From positions 62,001 to 126,000 of IMG/VR virus record IMGVR_UViG_3300029267_002897: DNA of 64,000 nt. One strand, 5' to 3'. The first letter of the stretch is position 1. Every line of letters begins with the position of its first letter. The DNA is from a virus. This document shows positions 30,827 through 40,446 of this stretch, piece by piece. A program made the position numbers and the translations under genes. Below the pieces are notes generated by a model. It had not been told where the DNA came from and ran no database searches. It saw only the letters and a program-made list of their open reading frames with translations.

Positions 30827-33505
30827 ATGCCGAAAGTCGCACGACTTTTCACCGAAGTCGACACCGATGTTTACGATGACGTTTCTTGGACCACAGAAGA
30901 TGTGCGTACATACTCAACAGACGGTGACATCGTTTACGAGTGCCGCAACGCTGAATTCCCCGCTACCTGGTCCGACCAGGCCAAACAAATCGTTGCTAGC
31001 AAATACTTCCGGGAATCACGGATAGCGGAAGAAAAAGAGGTGAGCGTCAAACAGATGGTGGAACGCGTAGTTTCCGCCATCAAGAAGAGCGGCCAGGAGC
31101 AGGAATACTTCAAGGAGGAAGAAGACGCCGACATCTTCGCCAACGAGCTGCGCTACATCCTGGTTAACCAACTCGCCACCTTCAACAGCCCAGTCTGGTT
31201 CAACGTCGGGGTTCCGGGAGTAGAAAACCCTCAGGCATCCGCGTGCTTCATTAACTCGGTGGAAGACAGCATGCCCTCCATCCTCCAGCTAGCCCAGACC
31301 GAAGGCATGATTTTCAAGGACGGCTCCGGCAGCGGAGTCAACCTCTCATCTCTCCGCGGCTCCAACGAGTCTATCCGGGGCGGCGGGAGAGCCTCCGGTC
31401 CTGTGTCCTTCATGCAGGGCTATGATGCGTTCGCCAACGTCATCCTGTCCGGAGGGCGCACTCGACGCGCGGCCCGGATGGTCATCCTCAACATCGACCA
31501 CCCCGACATCGTGAAGTTCATCACCTGCAAAGCTGACCAGGAGCAGATTGTTTCCATCCTGGCAGAGGCCGGGATGTCCACAGAATTTCACGACATCGAC
31601 AGCGCCTACTCCATCGCCAAACACCAGAGCGGTAACAACTCCGTTCGTGTAACTGATGATTTCATGCAACTCGTAAAGGACGTGCTGCACGGCTACAAGC
31701 CCGACGAGTTCTGGGAGCTGAAAAACCGGGTTGACGGAACCGTCGCGGACGTTGTGTCAGTGAAGGAGCTGTTCCACCAGCTAGCCGAAGCTGCGCACGC
31801 TTGTGGGGACCCGGGTATTCAATTCCACGATACCGTTAACCGCTACAATACCTGTGCCGCAGACGGCACCATCGAGGCCAGTAACCCATGCTCTGAATTC
31901 ATGTGGCTCAACAACTCCGCATGCAACCTGGCAAGCATCAACCTGGATAAATTTCTCGTGGATGCACGCACTTTCGACCACAAACACTTCCGGCACGTTG
32001 TAGACGTGATGATTCTCGCACAGGATATCCTGATAGAAACCGCTGGATACCCCACCGAAGAGATTGAGAAGAGCAGCCATGCCTATCGCCCTCTTGGATT
32101 GGGTTACGCCAATCTCGGAGGCCTCCTGATGCACATGGCACTCCCTTACGATAGCGAAGAGGGACGCGACGTGGCGGCGTCGATTACAAGCATGATGACC
32201 GCTGAAGCCTACATCATGAGCAGCCGCATCGCCGACCAGCTGGGACCCTTCTCACGCTACGAAGCTAATAAAAACTACATGGAAGACGTGCTGGACACCC
32301 ACGCGTCTACTACTCGTAGCTTACGCAAAGACGTGCTGGGATTGTCCGGAAAAGCAGTAAGTCTCTGGCAAGAGGTACTCGGGGTAGGCATCGGGCGAAG
32401 GAAATCAGTCGACAAGGGAACGGGATTCCGGAATGCCCAGGTAACCCTCCTCGCCCCAACCGGCACCACCGCCTACATGATGGACTGCGCCACAACAGGC
32501 ATTGAACCGGACATCGGGCTCCAGAAAACAAAAATCATGGTCGGCGGAGGCGTCATGTCCTACGCCAACCCTAACGTAACTTCGGCGCTGATGTCACTGG
32601 GATACGAAAGGGACATTATCCACACCCTCCTCGACTACATCGAAGAGCATGGGCATCTCGAGGGTTCACAGCTTCCCGATAATCATCTTCCCGTATTCGA
32701 CTGCGCACTCACAATGCCGGGACAAGAGCGGTGTATCACCATCGACGGACACATCAACATGGTAGCCGCAGTGCAGCCCTTTCTGTCCGGTGCCGTTTCT
32801 AAAACGTTCAACATGTCGACCAACAGCACGGTTGCAGACATCGAGCGCACCTTCTTGAAAGCCTGGGAGCGGGGCCTCAAGTGCATCACCATCTACCGAA
32901 GCGGTTCCAAGATGAGTGAGCCCCTGCGCATCCGGGAGCTCAAAGAAAAGGAGATTGTCCGACAAGTACCCCAGCGCCAACAGCCCCCAGACGACGTTGA
33001 AACCTTACGCCACAAGTTCACCATCGGAACGTACCACGGGTACTTCCACGTCGGCCTCGACCCCCTCACCGAGGAACCAATCGAGTTGTTCATCCGGATG
33101 GCACGATTCGGGTCAACAGTCGGAGGACTTCTCGACAGCTATGCTACATTGTTCTCCAAAGCATTGCAGTACAACATCCCACTAGAAGAACTTATCTCCC
33201 ACATGGAAGCGTCGAAATTCCCTCCGGCCGGGTTCACTCCTAACCCAAAGATACCAACCGCCAAATCCATCATGGACTACATCGCCCGGTGGATGAAAGA
33301 ACGGTTCTTAGACGAGGGAGAGCAAGAAGAAGTCGCACATATGGAAGGAGGAGACGACGAACTCCTGTCATCCATCATACCAGAAGACGATGACATCCCA
33401 GACTTGAGTGAGGACATGTGCCCCCAATGCGGACATCCGCTCGTACGGACAGGCCTCTGTTCAACGTGTAGGAACTGCTCGTATAATGATGGGGTCTGCG
33501 GTTAG
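30827..33505 (+). CDS. nrdJ: class II (adenosylcobalamin-dependent) ribonucleotide reductase
   Basis: Encodes 892 residues with TAGGAGG ahead of the ATG. It reduces ribonucleotides to deoxyribonucleotides using vitamin B12 radical chemistry, so no separate radical subunit is needed, and none is present. The order fits NrdJ: FNSPVWFNVG near residue 120, the substrate cysteine in SACFINSVEDS, active-site NPCSEFMWLNNSACNLASIN (about 355), LAPTGTTAYMMDC (about 545), the C-terminal TSCPD-like region and a terminal zinc ribbon (CPQCGHPLVRTGLC, CRNC). It works on triphosphates or diphosphates; which cannot be read. The host must make or import cobalamin for it to act. Confidence 0.92.
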   Translation: MPKVARLFTEVDTDVYDDVSWTTEDVRTYSTDGDIVYECRNAEFPATWSDQAKQIVASKYFRESRIAEEKEVSVKQMVERVVSAIKKSGQEQEYFKEEEDADIFANELRYILVNQLATFNSPVWFNVGVPGVENPQASACFINSVEDSMPSILQLAQTEGMIFKDGSGSGVNLSSLRGSNESIRGGGRASGPVSFMQGYDAFANVILSGGRTRRAARMVILNIDHPDIVKFITCKADQEQIVSILAEAGMSTEFHDIDSAYSIAKHQSGNNSVRVTDDFMQLVKDVLHGYKPDEFWELKNRVDGTVADVVSVKELFHQLAEAAHACGDPGIQFHDTVNRYNTCAADGTIEASNPCSEFMWLNNSACNLASINLDKFLVDARTFDHKHFRHVVDVMILAQDILIETAGYPTEEIEKSSHAYRPLGLGYANLGGLLMHMALPYDSEEGRDVAASITSMMTAEAYIMSSRIADQLGPFSRYEANKNYMEDVLDTHASTTRSLRKDVLGLSGKAVSLWQEVLGVGIGRRKSVDKGTGFRNAQVTLLAPTGTTAYMMDCATTGIEPDIGLQKTKIMVGGGVMSYANPNVTSALMSLGYERDIIHTLLDYIEEHGHLEGSQLPDNHLPVFDCALTMPGQERCITIDGHINMVAAVQPFLSGAVSKTFNMSTNSTVADIERTFLKAWERGLKCITIYRSGSKMSEPLRIRELKEKEIVRQVPQRQQPPDDVETLRHKFTIGTYHGYFHVGLDPLTEEPIELFIRMARFGSTVGGLLDSYATLFSKALQYNIPLEELISHMEASKFPPAGFTPNPKIPTAKSIMDYIARWMKERFLDEGEQEEVAHMEGGDDELLSSIIPEDDDIPDLSEDMCPQCGHPLVRTGLCSTCRNCSYNDGVCG

Positions 33506-33514
33506 GAGGAACCC

Positions 33515-33718
33515 ATGGAAGAAACATGTCTCATCGATAGCTGCCAGACCACCGATACCAAAGGCGCGCTACGCCTGCTTCTCGGTAACCGCAGCCAGGG
33601 TTTCATCTGTAAGGAGTGCCTCAAAGCTCACAACGGATTGAAACTACACCTCATCGTGGACCCCGAAAAGGTCCAGGTACAAGGCATCATCCCCATCGCC
33701 AATCCCTTTACGGAGTAA
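33515..33718 (+). CDS. small protein with four cysteines
   Basis: Encodes 67 residues. TTAGGAGG lies ahead of the ATG. C5, C10, C32 and C35 (FICKECLK) could bind one zinc ion. No family recognised. It follows the reductase by nine bases and probably belongs to the same transcript. One copy of the dispersed palindrome (33707-33719) covers its stop codon. Confidence 0.7.
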   Translation: MEETCLIDSCQTTDTKGALRLLLGNRSQGFICKECLKAHNGLKLHLIVDPEKVQVQGIIPIANPFTE

Positions 33719-33719
33719 A
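33707..33719. repeat. dispersed palindrome copy TTTACGGAGTAAA
   Basis: Matches 12 of 13 positions of TTTACGSCGTAAA. It covers a stop codon and stands just ahead of the GTG of the next gene, so a bound protein could affect that gene. Confidence 0.5.
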
Positions 33720-33721
33720 CC

Positions 33722-34204
33722 GTGCCCCTCCCCGCAGGCCTCACTTCTTACATCGCGGAGCTCAAGGCATACGACTTGAAACCTCTGCCGACACCCGCCG
33801 ATGCGGCGAGGGCTTTTGCTAAAGCCTTCGCCAATTTTTTTGGCTTTGCCGGTCTTGACAGCGTGCCTATTCTGCCGACTACCAATCTACTTCCGAGCGC
33901 AGTCCAAGCAATGACCGAGGTATTAGTCCCTGCGTTTACAGCCCCTAAAGACCCCGCAAGCAGCTGCCTCCTCATGCAGCAGGCCTTCATCGCCTACTGG
34001 AACGCCGCTCCCATCAGCGCCATGTGGCCAACAGCCACTGCTGTAGCACCGGTAGCACCCCAACTAGCCGACATTCTAGTGGCATCAATGGTCCCACCCC
34101 TCCCGGGAGCTAAAGCCAAATTGGCGAATGGAATTATGCAATGGGTGACGTCAGGCGTGGACGTCACACTATCAACATCCCCTGACCCCTTCAAATTTCA
34201 ATAA
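33722..34204 (+). CDS. hypothetical Ala/Pro-rich protein
   Basis: Encodes 160 residues from a GTG three bases after the previous stop. Rich in Ala, Pro, Leu and Thr, with WNAAPISAMWPTATAVAPVAP around residue 93. No signal peptide or clear membrane segment, although several weakly hydrophobic stretches exist. No family recognised. It is the last plus-strand gene before the convergent tail-fibre run and could be a virion-associated protein expressed late. Confidence 0.6.
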   Translation: MPLPAGLTSYIAELKAYDLKPLPTPADAARAFAKAFANFFGFAGLDSVPILPTTNLLPSAVQAMTEVLVPAFTAPKDPASSCLLMQQAFIAYWNAAPISAMWPTATAVAPVAPQLADILVASMVPPLPGAKAKLANGIMQWVTSGVDVTLSTSPDPFKFQ

Positions 34205-34207
34205 TTG

Positions 34208-36868
34208 CTAGGCAAACGCACTGCGCGATATCGTGGGCGCTGCGATGATAAGGTAGTACACGTTCGTGGTAGACACGGTACTAATTTGCAGCGTACCCGT
34301 AGATGTATTCGCTCGGAGGTCAACTTCGCTCCCCGACCCATTACCTCTCCCGATAATGTCCGTACCGCTAATCGCACTTTTGTATGTACGTTCAAAATTA
34401 AGCACAGCGCCTGCACTATCTAGATAAACAATCTTGCTATTTGCAAAAAGGTCTTCTTGGTAGTTTTGCCCCGCGTTGGTCAGCAGTCCCGCGTTCGCGT
34501 CAAGTACGACATCGAACATCACATAGCGGGTACGCCAATCCAAATCATCGTTTATATCCACCCAACCTGCCGTATCGATGATGGTGCCTCCCATGATGTA
34601 CGGCGACGGAATAACCTCATTCTTATCGCTATAGCGCGGGATAACATCGTAATAATCATCCCATCCAGTCTTGTAGTCCTGCGAATCTGCACCAGTGCCC
34701 CAGGTACTCGAGCTTGCAGGGTCCCGCAAATACACGCGAATTCCGTAGTTCGTGTACACTACAATATGCGCAGCACCGCTCTGCACCCGGCTCCATTGGA
34801 AAGTGGTATGGCTCCACGTACAGTTATACGCATCGATGAAAATAACGCCTTCAGCATTGCCCGGCTTGCTAATCTCGTCCATGTAGTAGCGCGAGACTCT
34901 TGGCTGCGAACCGGAAGAATTGGTCTTTAACCAAGACTTTACGCCCTTGTCATGTTCATCCGACGCACGGAGCAACAACCGCCCATTGACTCCTACCCCC
35001 GTAGAGTCGTACGCGAGTACTACATCCCGCTTGGACACTCCACCGTCTTCCCAGAATACAAGCCCTCGGAATTCATGCTTCCAATTGGAATCCCCACTAT
35101 CGTAATGCGCCCAGTACGTCAGGTCCGAAGTATCCCAGTCAATCGGGTCCCCTGCGCTCAAACCACTCTTGATATCGAATCGCCAATCACCCTGCGCGGT
35201 CTCAACAACTCGAATCACAGTCCCCGTACCGATGTCATCGGGAGCCGCATTCTGTACGGCGAAGGACGTAGCTTTGGCACCAATGAGCATCATGTGCGCA
35301 CCGCCCATGTACTCGTAGTGCGAAACGGTCCCCCACATGAAATCGGTGTGGGTAGTGGCACCAACTGCCGTGTTTTTCAAGTACAGGTCCCAAACAACCC
35401 CTGACAACGGCAGGTAGAGGTAGCTGTTCAGATTTACCCTCTGGTTGAGATTGACAACGCCATTAAATGTTTCTTCGCCGTCAAAAGTCCAGTCCCCCGT
35501 AACATTCTCGTCGTAGGCCAAGGACGCTTTACGGTTCAGGACCGTCTGCGCCGTCTCAAAAGTACTGCGGACAGACCCATCTATCCAAGCCCAAAGATCG
35601 AGGCTGTCACCAGGAGGAGTGCCGTCGTACGCATCCACACCAACACGCCGCGCACCGCTCATGTTCAACGTGTCATCGGCCTCTGCCAGGTCCAGAATCA
35701 TCCCGTTGATGCAATCTTCAATAACCGATGACGGAGCAAAGGACGGAGTGAGCCCCCCATACCAGTCTTTCGTCACAGACACGAGAACGCTCGATGCGGC
35801 TGCCGCCAGGGCGTTAAGCGTATAGCCGTTCTCTCCGAAGTGCACCGTTCCGGACTGCGGGTCCGACACGATAGTACCGTCCAGGAAGATGAGATCGTCA
35901 CCGATGCGCTTACAGATGGGGATGCAAAGCGGAATCTTCTCCTGCTCATCCGACGTGATGAACAGCTGACCAAACCGAACATGTGTGTTCGGCGGGAACG
36001 TAGTCACAGGGTCAATCGTATCAATGGTCGATTGCTTACGCCCTCCCACCGCCGGGGTCGGGTCGTACATCATGTCGTAGAAGATGGCGAGCGTATCACC
36101 GTCACTCAAAGATTCACTCGTGAAAAAGTCCGAGAACGCCGTGGGCGTAATGTGGTGCATCTCACGTTCCCAGGTCTTCTGGAAACGGTAGATGGCGTCA
36201 CTCGTTGGCAGCGTGATGTAGACACTATTGAGCCCCACCATGCTATAGGTGATGCCCATCGTCGTGAGGTCCGCAACTATCAGTGTCAGGGCATCATCCA
36301 CGTCCTGCGCTTGCGTGTTCCCGTCATCCCGAATAGTAATGGTCAGGATGTTTTTCGGGTCTCCGGAAACAACAGCTTCGCACACGTTGTTAGGAATTTC
36401 AGCTGGCGGCTTCTCTTCCCAATGAATCTCCCGCCAGTTCATCCCCTCGTAAGCGAAGAGCTGTGCGATGAAATTGAAATCGACATCGCTGGGAGAGACC
36501 CCCCATGTGTATGTCTTCGTCTCTTTGCTGTCCGTTGCTGGTGTGCTGAGAGGCTGGACGACAATCTCATCTGAGATGGTGAACTTCCCAGTCGTCGCAT
36601 CCCACGACACGCTGGGCATGTTAGCCCCACTGGCAACACCGACATCCGAACCCGCAGAGATCATCCAGCGCATATCGGAGTCTTGGAGATACTTCTGGTC
36701 CTCTCCTTCGGTTCTTAGAATCTCGGTGCGACTGCGCAGGTTTTCAGGCGGACGACGAAAGACCGTTTCGCTCGCGGGCTCCCCGTCGTTGTAGCGCTCA
36801 ATCGCATCTGGGTCGTCGCGCTCACCGGAATCTCCACCTTGCCTGAAATCAATATTCTGGTCGGCCAT
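34208..36868 (-). CDS. putative tail fibre or baseplate-attached fibre protein
   Basis: Encodes 886 residues. An N-terminal segment RRPPENLRSRTEILR resembles the attachment pattern R-x-P-x2-NL-x2-R seen at the start of phage fibre and gp10-like baseplate proteins. The middle is beta-rich with SGARRVGVDAYDG-like and GDWTFDGEETFNGVVNLNQR stretches, the latter typical of fibres with repeated beta-turns. The C-terminus ends in a beta-rich, Ser/Thr-rich domain. It is the most downstream gene of the long minus-strand tail operon, where host-binding proteins often sit. Exact role unproven. Confidence 0.7.
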   Translation of the reverse strand: MADQNIDFRQGGDSGERDDPDAIERYNDGEPASETVFRRPPENLRSRTEILRTEGEDQKYLQDSDMRWMISAGSDVGVASGANMPSVSWDATTGKFTISDEIVVQPLSTPATDSKETKTYTWGVSPSDVDFNFIAQLFAYEGMNWREIHWEEKPPAEIPNNVCEAVVSGDPKNILTITIRDDGNTQAQDVDDALTLIVADLTTMGITYSMVGLNSVYITLPTSDAIYRFQKTWEREMHHITPTAFSDFFTSESLSDGDTLAIFYDMMYDPTPAVGGRKQSTIDTIDPVTTFPPNTHVRFGQLFITSDEQEKIPLCIPICKRIGDDLIFLDGTIVSDPQSGTVHFGENGYTLNALAAAASSVLVSVTKDWYGGLTPSFAPSSVIEDCINGMILDLAEADDTLNMSGARRVGVDAYDGTPPGDSLDLWAWIDGSVRSTFETAQTVLNRKASLAYDENVTGDWTFDGEETFNGVVNLNQRVNLNSYLYLPLSGVVWDLYLKNTAVGATTHTDFMWGTVSHYEYMGGAHMMLIGAKATSFAVQNAAPDDIGTGTVIRVVETAQGDWRFDIKSGLSAGDPIDWDTSDLTYWAHYDSGDSNWKHEFRGLVFWEDGGVSKRDVVLAYDSTGVGVNGRLLLRASDEHDKGVKSWLKTNSSGSQPRVSRYYMDEISKPGNAEGVIFIDAYNCTWSHTTFQWSRVQSGAAHIVVYTNYGIRVYLRDPASSSTWGTGADSQDYKTGWDDYYDVIPRYSDKNEVIPSPYIMGGTIIDTAGWVDINDDLDWRTRYVMFDVVLDANAGLLTNAGQNYQEDLFANSKIVYLDSAGAVLNFERTYKSAISGTDIIGRGNGSGSEVDLRANTSTGTLQISTVSTTNVYYLIIAAPTISRSAFA

Positions 36869-36880
36869 CGACGCTCTCCT

Positions 36881-37441
36881 TTACGATGACTGCACAGTCA
36901 GTCCGAGGTGCCAATCGTAAATCACTGCCATCGTAGCGCCCTTCTCGAAAACAGGGTGCGTCTGACGGGCATACAGTCTACGTCCCGGAATCAGCTCCCA
37001 ATTGGGAACCGAAGCAGCCGCAGGGTCATCATATTCTCCCCTCACAAACAACCCGGCCTCCGCGAGCATCGCTCCAGTAGCCTCTCCCGCTGGGAGTTGC
37101 TTTACGACGTTAATTTCGAACAGGGACGGGATGTAAACGCGCTCCGTAGGAAGGCTCAATTGCCCGGTCCACACGGGAGCCCCCAGCTGAGTCTGCGTAG
37201 CGATAGCGGGAGTCGGGTCCTCGCCCGCACTCAAAGACCAAATGGTGTTCCAGTACGGGTTACCTTGTGGTCCCGGGTCGCCGCTGATTTGAGCCAGCAA
37301 TTCCAGTACGATATCACGGCCCCCATTGACGATTTGGTTCATCTTCGTGTAACGAAAGAGGAACTTCGGACGTTTCCCCTTGACGTCGTACGCTCGAACC
37401 TGGAGCCGCCCGTACAGTTGCATTAGGTCTTTAAATTCCAT
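36881..37441 (-). CDS. putative tail/baseplate accessory protein
   Basis: Encodes 186 residues. A C-terminal pattern EAGLFVRG, then RRLYARQTHPVFEKGATMAV, then YDWHLGL resembles small proteins found near fibre and baseplate genes in many tailed phages. No enzymatic motif. A perfect CCTATACTT element lies 46 bases ahead of its ATG, so this gene and the fibre gene downstream may have their own late promoter. Confidence 0.6.
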   Translation of the reverse strand: MEFKDLMQLYGRLQVRAYDVKGKRPKFLFRYTKMNQIVNGGRDIVLELLAQISGDPGPQGNPYWNTIWSLSAGEDPTPAIATQTQLGAPVWTGQLSLPTERVYIPSLFEINVVKQLPAGEATGAMLAEAGLFVRGEYDDPAAASVPNWELIPGRRLYARQTHPVFEKGATMAVIYDWHLGLTVQSS

Positions 37442-37482
37442 GTGTTTCTCTCCGTAGCACGAGTAAACGTACCACGTACGTC

Positions 37483-40443
37483 TTAGTAAGTATAGGGCAC
37501 CCCGTTTGGATAATCAGCATCAATGTGTAAACTCAGCGCGCGGTCAATGAGTTCTGTAACCATAGGAATCGGGGTGAGAGTTTCGCGCACATACCCAGGT
37601 GACGGGAGACCAATGGCAAGAGGCGTGTACCCAATGGTTGTGTCGGGGGTCCCCAACGTCAGGTTAGTAAGCGCGATGACTAGTGCGTCAAAAGTCACCG
37701 AGCCCGCAGCATCCCACGTCGTAATGGGAGTCACGCGCCACGCGGTCGGAGAGGTAGGGTCGTAGTCAAACGTGTAGTCGACTCCTTCCAGCACTTCACG
37801 TCCGCCCACCGTCGCGTTTATTTTGAGGGCGATTATTCGCTCATTCGACGCAATAGGAAGCGCGAACCATGGCGGCGGAGGACTGGACACTCCAGCAGGC
37901 TCATCGTCATATCGCACATACCGGAAATAGTCCCCGATGCTGAAGGGGTCACCGATGTGCCAGTAGTTTTCATCCGCTACTTGGATGTTATCGCCGTGCT
38001 CTCCCGAAAGGTCGAGCATGATGTTCATCAGGAACTCGTCCCACAGTTCTGCGGAATCGAAGAACGCATCTCCCGGTTCCACATAAGGATACGTGTACGC
38101 CGGTTTCACCACCAGAATTAGTTCTTCCAAGTCCGCCAAGAACTGTGTATCAAGCTCTACGCTGTCATCAATTCCGATGTAAAACATATGGAACTTGAGA
38201 TACCGGTCGAACAAGATGAACGCCGCATTATGCCTATGTAAGAGCGCGGGGTCAGACGTGTACGGGTCCGTCGGAGCAAACACATTCCCGTAGTCATCCG
38301 CACCAATGAAGAAACCGGGGTCTCCGATTTGAGCATCATCGGGAGGCCCGATGATGTTGGGAAACAACACGTCAGACGCTAGCCGCCGCCCTGCCCCCTG
38401 GTCAGGCCACAGAATCTCCGGGATGTACTTGTTCACCCACCACTGCGGGTCTTCGATGTAATCCACTACGCGGAAAGCGTCCGTCAGATAGTCGAATGCT
38501 GAAAAGGAAGTGACGTCGTAATTGTCCGGGTCGAGCACTAAATCCAACATCGGAACGCCATAGGGGTATTGATACTGCCGCTCAAGCCCCCCCGCTGTCT
38601 CAGTGTACACCGTCTGGACATTCGAACGGGTAACGGCCCACTCCAGCGGAGGACCCTCATCCGCCAGCCCGAAGGTGGTCTCGAGAAGGACCGTATTCTC
38701 GTCTACAACCTCTAGAATGCGGAAAGAGCCTCTGTTCGCGTCATTGGCAGGGCTGGGGAACACAACGTAACCCCCAACATCCAACTCCGAAAACGAGTAA
38801 GACGGCGTAGTGAAATGATTGAAGAGCGAAATTATTTGGCCATCAAACCCTGTACCATCTGCCCCATCATCGTAGTCCCGCAGGATTTCCCCGTCCGACT
38901 GGATAACTGGGAATCCCGCCGCGACATTCAGTGCGGCGTTTATCCGATACAGGATAGGTCCCGACGCATAGAGATACATGATACCGCGCAGGAATTTCTT
39001 GTAGGTGTCGGAGGACACCTCGAAGCGGTTCAGCATGTAACCGAAATTGTTGTAGAGCGTGAAGCGGTCAATCTCGATTTCAGGAACCCACAACGATATC
39101 TGACGCACCTGAGCTTCCGTGCGCTCTTCGACTTTGCCTCCAGACCCAATCAGCACTTCTTTCATGTGTTGGAAATTACAAGTATGGAAGGGCGACGACG
39201 GGTTCCAGTCCGGCTGTGTCAGGTCGCCGGGAGGGGCCGGAGCCGTGTACGGGATGGTGTGAATGAGCCCGCGCAGATAATCGACGGTATAGTCAACTCC
39301 CTCTTGAACACGAAAGCCATCATTCCGGGACGCAAAAACCTCTACCGTTCCCGGCACAATGTGTTTGTACCCCAGGACGGTAGTAGCCGGAGTCGCGTAC
39401 GCCGGAGGGTTGTTCACGTTTACGCCCACCTCCTCGTAGTCCGAGGGCCAGCGCACCACCGAGTATACGATGGGAGCGTCGTAATCGAGCGGGAAGGGCG
39501 TATCCGCGTTCCCAATAAGTTTGTCCGAGCTGATGAAGTCCAGTTCGTAATCCTCCACGAAAGACTCGAAATAGAGCCCTTTGTAGTGTCTCCATTTCAA
39601 GTTAGCCGCACTCGTCGCCAACACCGCACCGTAAGTCAACTCCAGAAAGACCTGGGTCGGAAACAGGGGATTGACATCCTTTACGACGTAATACCCTCGA
39701 TAACCGCTATTCGAGGGGTCTTCGTAAATCTCGATGATGTCTCCGATATGTGCCTCGGTGAAGGCGGCAGGGGACACCACGTCTTTAAACACCAGGTCAC
39801 CGCCGAATATGAATTGCCCGTCTGAACCTTCTTGCTGCTGGGCTCCGGCGTACGCCAGCAGGCGTAGGACATCACCTTTCTTTACGTCCGTATCATCACG
39901 CCAATCCAATCCTTCCGGACGTTTAAGGTCGGCAAACTGATTGCCCACTTCGATGGTTGCCCAACGCCAAGCAACCCCAGGACGCGGGAGCCATTCACCA
40001 GTGTCGATATCCTGAAAGGTTCGGAACGGGTCGTTAACGAATCGCAGGAGCCCGTCGTCATTCTCGACATCGAAGTCGACGTCTTTTTCGAACGTGATGT
40101 CGGGCTCGAAAATCGTATTCTGCAAGACGCTCACGTCTACCGTTGAACCGGGCATATCGTAGAGGTAACGGTCTTCTGACGTTGATTCGCCCTCCAAGAA
40201 GGAAATGTCGTTCTCTCCTATCAAGAAGAGTTTCCAGTACTCCTTGTTGAAGATGGGACAGTCCACCAGGCCGGTACCGAGGACGGTGCTCATCAGGTCG
40301 AGGTACACTTGACCTAGCAACTGTTCTGACGCTTGGTAATAGGCCTCGAGGTCCTTGGTATCCCGGAAAAAACGCTGCCAGAAACCAGAAAGGCCCTTGA
40401 AAAGGGACGGACCGTAATCGCCGATGTCAAATGGGTGTGGCAT
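37483..40443 (-). CDS. large virion protein, probable baseplate component
   Basis: Encodes 986 residues. It starts with PHPFDIGDYGPSLFKGLSGFW and has a mix of acidic and aromatic-rich beta segments, without clear enzymatic motifs. It is three bases downstream of the baseplate J-like gene and ahead of fibre-type genes, where a wedge or fibre-connecting protein is expected. No family assignment from sequence. Its 3' end holds the late-promoter-like element of the next gene. Confidence 0.6.
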   Translation of the reverse strand: MPHPFDIGDYGPSLFKGLSGFWQRFFRDTKDLEAYYQASEQLLGQVYLDLMSTVLGTGLVDCPIFNKEYWKLFLIGENDISFLEGESTSEDRYLYDMPGSTVDVSVLQNTIFEPDITFEKDVDFDVENDDGLLRFVNDPFRTFQDIDTGEWLPRPGVAWRWATIEVGNQFADLKRPEGLDWRDDTDVKKGDVLRLLAYAGAQQQEGSDGQFIFGGDLVFKDVVSPAAFTEAHIGDIIEIYEDPSNSGYRGYYVVKDVNPLFPTQVFLELTYGAVLATSAANLKWRHYKGLYFESFVEDYELDFISSDKLIGNADTPFPLDYDAPIVYSVVRWPSDYEEVGVNVNNPPAYATPATTVLGYKHIVPGTVEVFASRNDGFRVQEGVDYTVDYLRGLIHTIPYTAPAPPGDLTQPDWNPSSPFHTCNFQHMKEVLIGSGGKVEERTEAQVRQISLWVPEIEIDRFTLYNNFGYMLNRFEVSSDTYKKFLRGIMYLYASGPILYRINAALNVAAGFPVIQSDGEILRDYDDGADGTGFDGQIISLFNHFTTPSYSFSELDVGGYVVFPSPANDANRGSFRILEVVDENTVLLETTFGLADEGPPLEWAVTRSNVQTVYTETAGGLERQYQYPYGVPMLDLVLDPDNYDVTSFSAFDYLTDAFRVVDYIEDPQWWVNKYIPEILWPDQGAGRRLASDVLFPNIIGPPDDAQIGDPGFFIGADDYGNVFAPTDPYTSDPALLHRHNAAFILFDRYLKFHMFYIGIDDSVELDTQFLADLEELILVVKPAYTYPYVEPGDAFFDSAELWDEFLMNIMLDLSGEHGDNIQVADENYWHIGDPFSIGDYFRYVRYDDEPAGVSSPPPPWFALPIASNERIIALKINATVGGREVLEGVDYTFDYDPTSPTAWRVTPITTWDAAGSVTFDALVIALTNLTLGTPDTTIGYTPLAIGLPSPGYVRETLTPIPMVTELIDRALSLHIDADYPNGVPYTY
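37488..37496 (-). promoter_or_regulatory. candidate late promoter element (CCTATACTT)
   Basis: A perfect CCTATACTT on the minus strand, 46 bases ahead of the start at 37441 and inside the last codons of the upstream gene. Two other exact copies exist in the window, both upstream of tail genes on the same strand. Confidence 0.5.
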
Positions 40444-40446
40444 CGT

